Shown in pieces: positions 18,180 to 22,109 of a stretch of DNA of 22,109 nucleotides. The notes beneath the pieces were generated by a model. It was not told where the DNA came from, did no database searches, and was given only the letters and a program-made list of their open reading frames with translations. The translations under genes were made by a program, and so were the position numbers. Position 1 is the first letter of the stretch. Each line of letters starts with the position of its first letter. Source of the stretch: Priapulus caudatus (taxonomy: Eukaryota > Priapulida > Priapulimorpha > Priapulimorphida > Priapulidae); NCBI RefSeq assembly GCF_000485595.1, contig NW_014579575.1, positions 6,243-28,351 of the forward strand, written 5' to 3'.

Positions 18180-19079
18180 CGTATAACCACCATCCACGGG
18201 ACGCTGTGAACGCTGTGAACAGACAGGTGGTCGTTCTATACAGGTGGCCGTCCTATACAGGTGGATACACCGTATCCCCACCATCCACGGGAAGCTGTGA
18301 ACGCTGTCAACAGACAGGTGGCCGTTCTATACAGGTGGCTACACCGTATCCCCACCATCCACGGGAAGCTGTAAACGCTGTGAACAGACAGGTGGCCGTT
18401 CTATACAGGTGGCCGTTTTATACAGGTGGCTACACCGTATCCCCACCATCCACGGGGAGCTGTGAACGCTGTGGTAGTGGAACGCTGGGAACAGACAGGT
18501 GGCCGTTCTATACAGGTGGTCGTCATATACAGGTGGCTAAACCGTATCCCCCACCATCCACGGGAAGCTGTGAACGCTGTGAACAGAACAGGTGGCCGTT
18601 CTATACAGCGTGGCTACACCGTATCCCCACCATCACGCGGAAGCTGTAAACGCTGTGACAGCAGGTGGCCTTCTCATTACAGGGGTACACCGTATCACCA
18701 CCATCCAGGCGGAAGCTGAAACGCTGTGTGAACAGACAGGTGGGTCGCGTTCTATACGGTGCGTCGTCTTAAATGTGGCTACACTCGTATCGACCACCAT
18801 GCCACGGGAAGCTGTGAACGCTGGAACAGACAGGTGGCCGTTCTATACAGGTGGCTACACGCGTATTACCACATCACGGGAGCTGTGAACAGACCTAGGT
18901 GGCCGTTCTATACAGGTGGCTCCACCGTATCCACACCATCTACGGGAAGCGTTAACGCGTGTGTAACGCTGTGAACAGACAGGTGGCCGTTCTATACAGG
19001 TGGCTACACCGTATCTCCACCATCCACGGAAAGCTGTGAACGCTGTGAACAGACAAGTGGTCGTTCTATACAGTTGGCC
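18180..19079 (+). repeat. 74-bp satellite array, forward orientation (left arm of cassette E)
   Basis: About 11-12 monomers; the first few are clean, about 18470-18890 is noisy, and the last two are clean. The innermost monomer carries CCACGGAAAGCTG and GAACAGACAAGTGG, then CAGTTGGCCG against U. These inner variants are mirrored in the right arm. Confidence 0.95.
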
Positions 19080-19980
19080 GTTGTAGCGATTTTAGTAGCC
19101 TCCCTACTCTTCCCTCCGCGAGATGTACGTGTCCGGTTGAGGAGCCACAGCGATATATATGGTCATATATGTGTGTATGTATATATATATCAGTGGACAG
19201 TTACTGCATGACTCCGTTTATATTGTGTTAGTGTGTTGCGTGCGGTTTTTTTATGCATTTCATTATATACCGAGTTTTGTTACTGTTGCTATCTATGCTC
19301 ACGCTGTTCTGTTATTTACAGCGACATATACAAGTTAGAAGTCCAAAAATCCGGATGCCAGAAATCCGACCGACCCGAGAACCTTTCGAAAACATGACTT
19401 CAGCCATTATAATACACGCTGTTCTTTTTGTAGTGAAAATATTTTATGTTTACATTTTTGTCAAGTGTTGACCTTATTTTCCTTTAAAACTGCTCGTTTT
19501 TAATCAATGAAGCCATGCTGTATTTGCTAATGAGAATAAACAATCAAAATTTACTTGTTCTTCTCTTCTTCATTTTTATTTGCATTTTAAAACTACTGTA
19601 GTACGCACAGACGAGTGATGTCGGTACCAATGTTGAATCTATTACTCTAGCTCTACTGCTATCTCATTATAATATATCAAAAGCTAATAATTAATGAATC
19701 GTTAGCTTTTAAATATATATGGAGTATATGGATATATATGGACTCCAAAATCAGTATAGAAAATTACTTTCGTTTGACACATCGTGGATCCAAGTATAAA
19801 TCTGGGTATAAGTTAAATAGTTAAATATAAAAAAACGTGTACATTAGATTGTAATAGGATTTTGAAAAGGTGAAAACGTTAACCCCGTTCCGAAACAGTC
19901 AAAATTCTGCAATAGGTGGCTCTAATTTGGAGTCGACTCTGCCGTGTTCAGCGCTAAAGAGACGCGACGCTAACAGATGC
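19080..19980 (+). mobile_element. U core repeat, copy E (intact, both satellite arms present)
   Basis: It aligns with copy A from GTTGTAGCGATTTTAG to GCTAACAGATGC with few differences: a duplicated GTCATATATG-type segment near 19160, loss of GCTT near 19210, and replacement of the GGAGTCGACTCC palindrome by GGAGTATATGGATATATATG near 19722. No long open frame exists, and the frames in the two copies are not preserved across indels, which argues against protein coding. The MITE candidate is at 19331-19598. Left and right satellite arms are inverted relative to each other. Confidence 0.87.
19329..19600. mobile_element. Pogo/Tigger-like MITE candidate inside U copy E
   Basis: This is the counterpart of 2993-3262. 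The right end CTACTG with TA is intact; the left end reads CAAGTTAGAAGTCC where copy A reads CAGTAGAAGTCC, with two extra bases that may be sequencing errors. The interior, including ATCCGGATGCCAGAAATCCG, is the same. Confidence 0.38.
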
Positions 19981-21140
19981 TTGTTTGTTCACAGCGTTTA
20001 CAGCTTTCCGTGGATGGTGGTGATACGGTGTAGCCACCTGTATAGAACGGCCACCTGTCTGTTCACAGCGTTCACAGCTTCGCGGATGGTTGGGGATACG
20101 GTGTAGCCACCTGTATAGAACGACCACCTGTCTGTTCACAGCTTCCCGTGGATGGTGGTGATACGGCTGTAGCCACCTGATTAGAACGACCACCTGTATA
20201 GAACGAACGCCTGTGCTTACAGCTTCCGTGGATGGTGGGGATACGGTGTAGCCACCTGTATAGAACGACCCTGTCTGTTCACAGCTTCCCGTGGATGGTG
20301 GTGATACGGTGTAGCCACCTGTATAGAACGACCACTTGTCTGTTCACAGCTTCCCGTGGATGGTGGGGATACGGTGTAGCCACCTGTATAAAACGACCAC
20401 CTATATAGAACGACCACCTGTCTGTTCACAGCGTTAACAGCTTCCCGTGGATGGTGGTGATACGGTGTAGCCACCTGTATAGAACGGCCACCTGTCTGTT
20501 CACAGCGTTAACAGCTTTCCGTGGATGGTGGGGATACTGTGTAGCCACCTGTATAGAACGGCCACCTGTCTGTTCACTACGTTAACAGCTTCCCGTGGAT
20601 GGTGGGGATACGGTGTAGCCACCTGTATAGAACGGCCACCTGTCTGTTCACAGCGTTAACAGCTTCCCGTGGGGTGGTCGTGATACGGGTGTAGCCACCT
20701 GTATAGGACGACCACCTGTCGTTCACAGCGTAACAGCCTTCCTGGATGGTGGTGGTACGGTGTAGCCACCTGGTATAAAACCGCACCTGTCTGTTCACAG
20801 GCGTTAACAGCTTTCCGGTGATGGTGATAGATACGGTGTAGCCACCTGTATAAAAGGACCACCTATATAGAACGACCACCTGTCTGTTCACAGCGTTAAC
20901 AACTTTCCGTGGATAGTGGGGATACGGTGTAGCCACCTGTAAGAACGGCCCACCTGTTCTGTTCACTGCGTTAACAGCTTCCCGTGGATGGTGGGGATAC
21001 GGTGTAGCCACCTGTATAGAACGGCCACCTGTCTGTTCACTGCGTTAACAGCTTTCCGTGGATGGTGGGGATACGGTGTAGCCACCTGTATAGAACGGCC
21101 ACCTGTCTGTTCACAGCGTTAACAGCTTCGCGTGGATGGT
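19981..21140 (-). repeat. 74-bp satellite array, reverse orientation (right arm of cassette E)
   Basis: About 15 monomers on the minus strand; patches near 20065-20230 and 20680-20830 are indel-noisy. The monomer against U has CTTTCCGTGGATGG and TTGTTTGTTC, the mirror of the GGAAAG and ACAA variants of the left arm. Monomers with TTAACAGC dominate farther out. The array ends CTTCGCGTGGATGGTG, exactly as in cassette A. Confidence 0.95.
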
Positions 21141-21174
21141 GTGACCATATATTACATTTATAAATGATTATTTA
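21141..21174. repeat. AT-rich cassette end (cassette E)
   Basis: GTGACCATATATTACATTTA through GATTATTTA is identical to 3968-4001 after cassette A. After it, cassette A continues into the AAATGGGA spacer, whereas here satellite resumes, so the shared stretch ends at this point. Confidence 0.8.
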
Positions 21175-22109
21175 TGTGCCGTAGCCGTTCTATACAAATG
21201 GCTACACCGTACGTATTACCACCATCCACGGGAAGCTGTGAACAGACAGGTGGCCGTTCTATACAGGTGGATCCACCGTATCCCCACCATCCACGGGAAG
21301 CTGTTACCGCTGTGAACAGACAGGTGGCCGTTCTATACAGGTGGCTACACCGTATCTCCACCATCCACGGAAAGCTGTGAACGCTGTGAACAGACAGGTG
21401 GTCGTTCTATACAGGTGGCTACACCGTATCTCCACCATCCACGGAAAGCTGTGAACGCTGTGAACAGACAAGTGGTCGTTCTATACAGTTGGCCGTTCTA
21501 TACAGGTGGCTACACCGTATCCCCACCATCCACGGGAAGCTGTGAACGCTGTGAACAGACAGGTGGTCGTTCTATACAGGTGGTCGTCCTATACATGTGG
21601 CTACACCGTATCACCACCATCCACGGGAAGCTCCCAGCGTTCACAAACAGACAGNAGCTGTTAACGCTTCCTGTATAGAACGGCCACCTGTCTGTTCACT
21701 GGCCGTTTTATACAGGTGGCTACACCGTATCCCCACCATCCACGGGGAGCTGTGAACGCTGTGAACAGACAGGTCGTCGTTCTATACAGGTGGCCGTTCT
21801 ATACTGGTGGCTACACCGTATCTGTTGTCTGTTCACAGTGTTCACAGCTTCCCGTGGATGGTGGTGGTCGTCCTATACATGTGGCTATACCGTATCACCA
21901 CCATCCACGGGAAGCTGTGAACAGACAGGTGACCGTTCTATACAGGTGGCTCCACCGTATCCCCACCATCCACGGGAAGCTGTTAACGCTGTGAACAGAC
22001 AGGTGGCCGTTCTATACAGGTGGCTACACCGTATCTCCACCATCCACGGAAAGCTGTGAACGCTGTGAACAGACAGGTGGTCGTTCTATACAGGTGGCTA
22101 CACCGTATC
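21175..22109 (+). repeat. 74-bp satellite array, forward orientation, with short inverted patches
   Basis: About 12 monomers, cut by the right window edge. 21217-21355 repeats 119-258 in the same variant order (short monomer, GGATCCACC, GTTACCGCTG). Inverted fragments occur near 21633-21700, around an N at 21655, and at about 21822-21866. GACAAGTGGTCG...CAGTTGGCCG, the phrase next to U in cassette E, appears near 21469-21496 but is followed here by more satellite. Confidence 0.95.
21655..21655. other. Assembly N in mosaic satellite
   Basis: A single N lies between short oppositely oriented satellite fragments and is a probable join. Confidence 0.8.

Noticed and set aside
18080-18649. 189-codon frame through satellite
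   Set aside because: The monomer is 74 bp, so the frame rotates each unit and the same peptides appear in turn in all frames; no selection for an open frame is visible.
1-22109. CRISPR array interpretation of the 74-bp repeats
   Set aside because: Monomers are contiguous without unique spacers, occur in both orientations and sit with LTR and telomere-like sequences; this is eukaryotic satellite, not repeat-spacer architecture.
1-22109. CENP-B box in the satellite monomer
   Set aside because: No stretch fits the TTCG....A..CGGG pattern in the monomer on either strand by eye.

Overview
This window looks like a repeat-dense piece of an animal nuclear genome, most plausibly an aquatic invertebrate or basal chordate; the species cannot be fixed from sequence alone. 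The evidence is eukaryotic: a long 74-bp satellite, an interstitial TTAGGG-type telomere tract, an LTR retroelement, MITE-like elements, and no prokaryotic operons or ribosome-binding sites. No convincing protein-coding gene was found. Nearly all reading frames are satellite, tetranucleotide or purine/pyrimidine repeats read through, so no CDS is called.

Layout. 1-369 is a 74-bp satellite array, then 371-1240 is a (TCCG/TCTG/TCTA/TCCA) simple-repeat field. 1241-2755 is low-copy AT-rich DNA with a telomere-like tract, a small inverted-repeat element and one weak exon candidate. At 2756-3624 is the first copy (A) of an ~870-bp non-satellite core, here called U, followed by satellite in reverse orientation, a short spacer, and forward satellite to 4468. 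4470-8520 is anonymous, internally repetitive, probably low-quality sequence. It grades into degraded satellite (8521-9920) and a badly degraded, insertion-rich U copy (B, 9925-11510), which carries a GC-rich foreign-looking block. 11511-11845 is reverse satellite, followed by a third U copy (C) split by a 1.86-kb LTR element (11927-13787) with a 4-bp target duplication. 13916-15506 is a noisy forward satellite array, then a truncated U (D). 15627-18010 is a 2.4-kb inverted structure: a 14-bp minisatellite plus a purine arm, mirrored by a pyrimidine arm plus the reverse-complement minisatellite. 18015-21174 is the clearest full cassette (E): spacer, forward satellite, U, reverse satellite, end spacer. 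21175-22109 is more forward satellite.

How it fits together. The central pattern is a recurring cassette: forward satellite, U core, reverse satellite. The innermost satellite monomers of the two arms share the same diagnostic variants in opposite orientation. This is the architecture of foldback-type elements, whose long terminal inverted repeats are built of tandem subrepeats, although no transposase is present. A smaller pogo/Tigger-like MITE candidate lies inside U, and the LTR element inserted later into one U copy; an uninterrupted U copy in the same window gives the empty site.

Caution. Four single N characters sit at abrupt context changes. Several stretches carry dense single-base insertions typical of unpolished long reads. 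Some apparent rearrangements may therefore be assembly artefacts.
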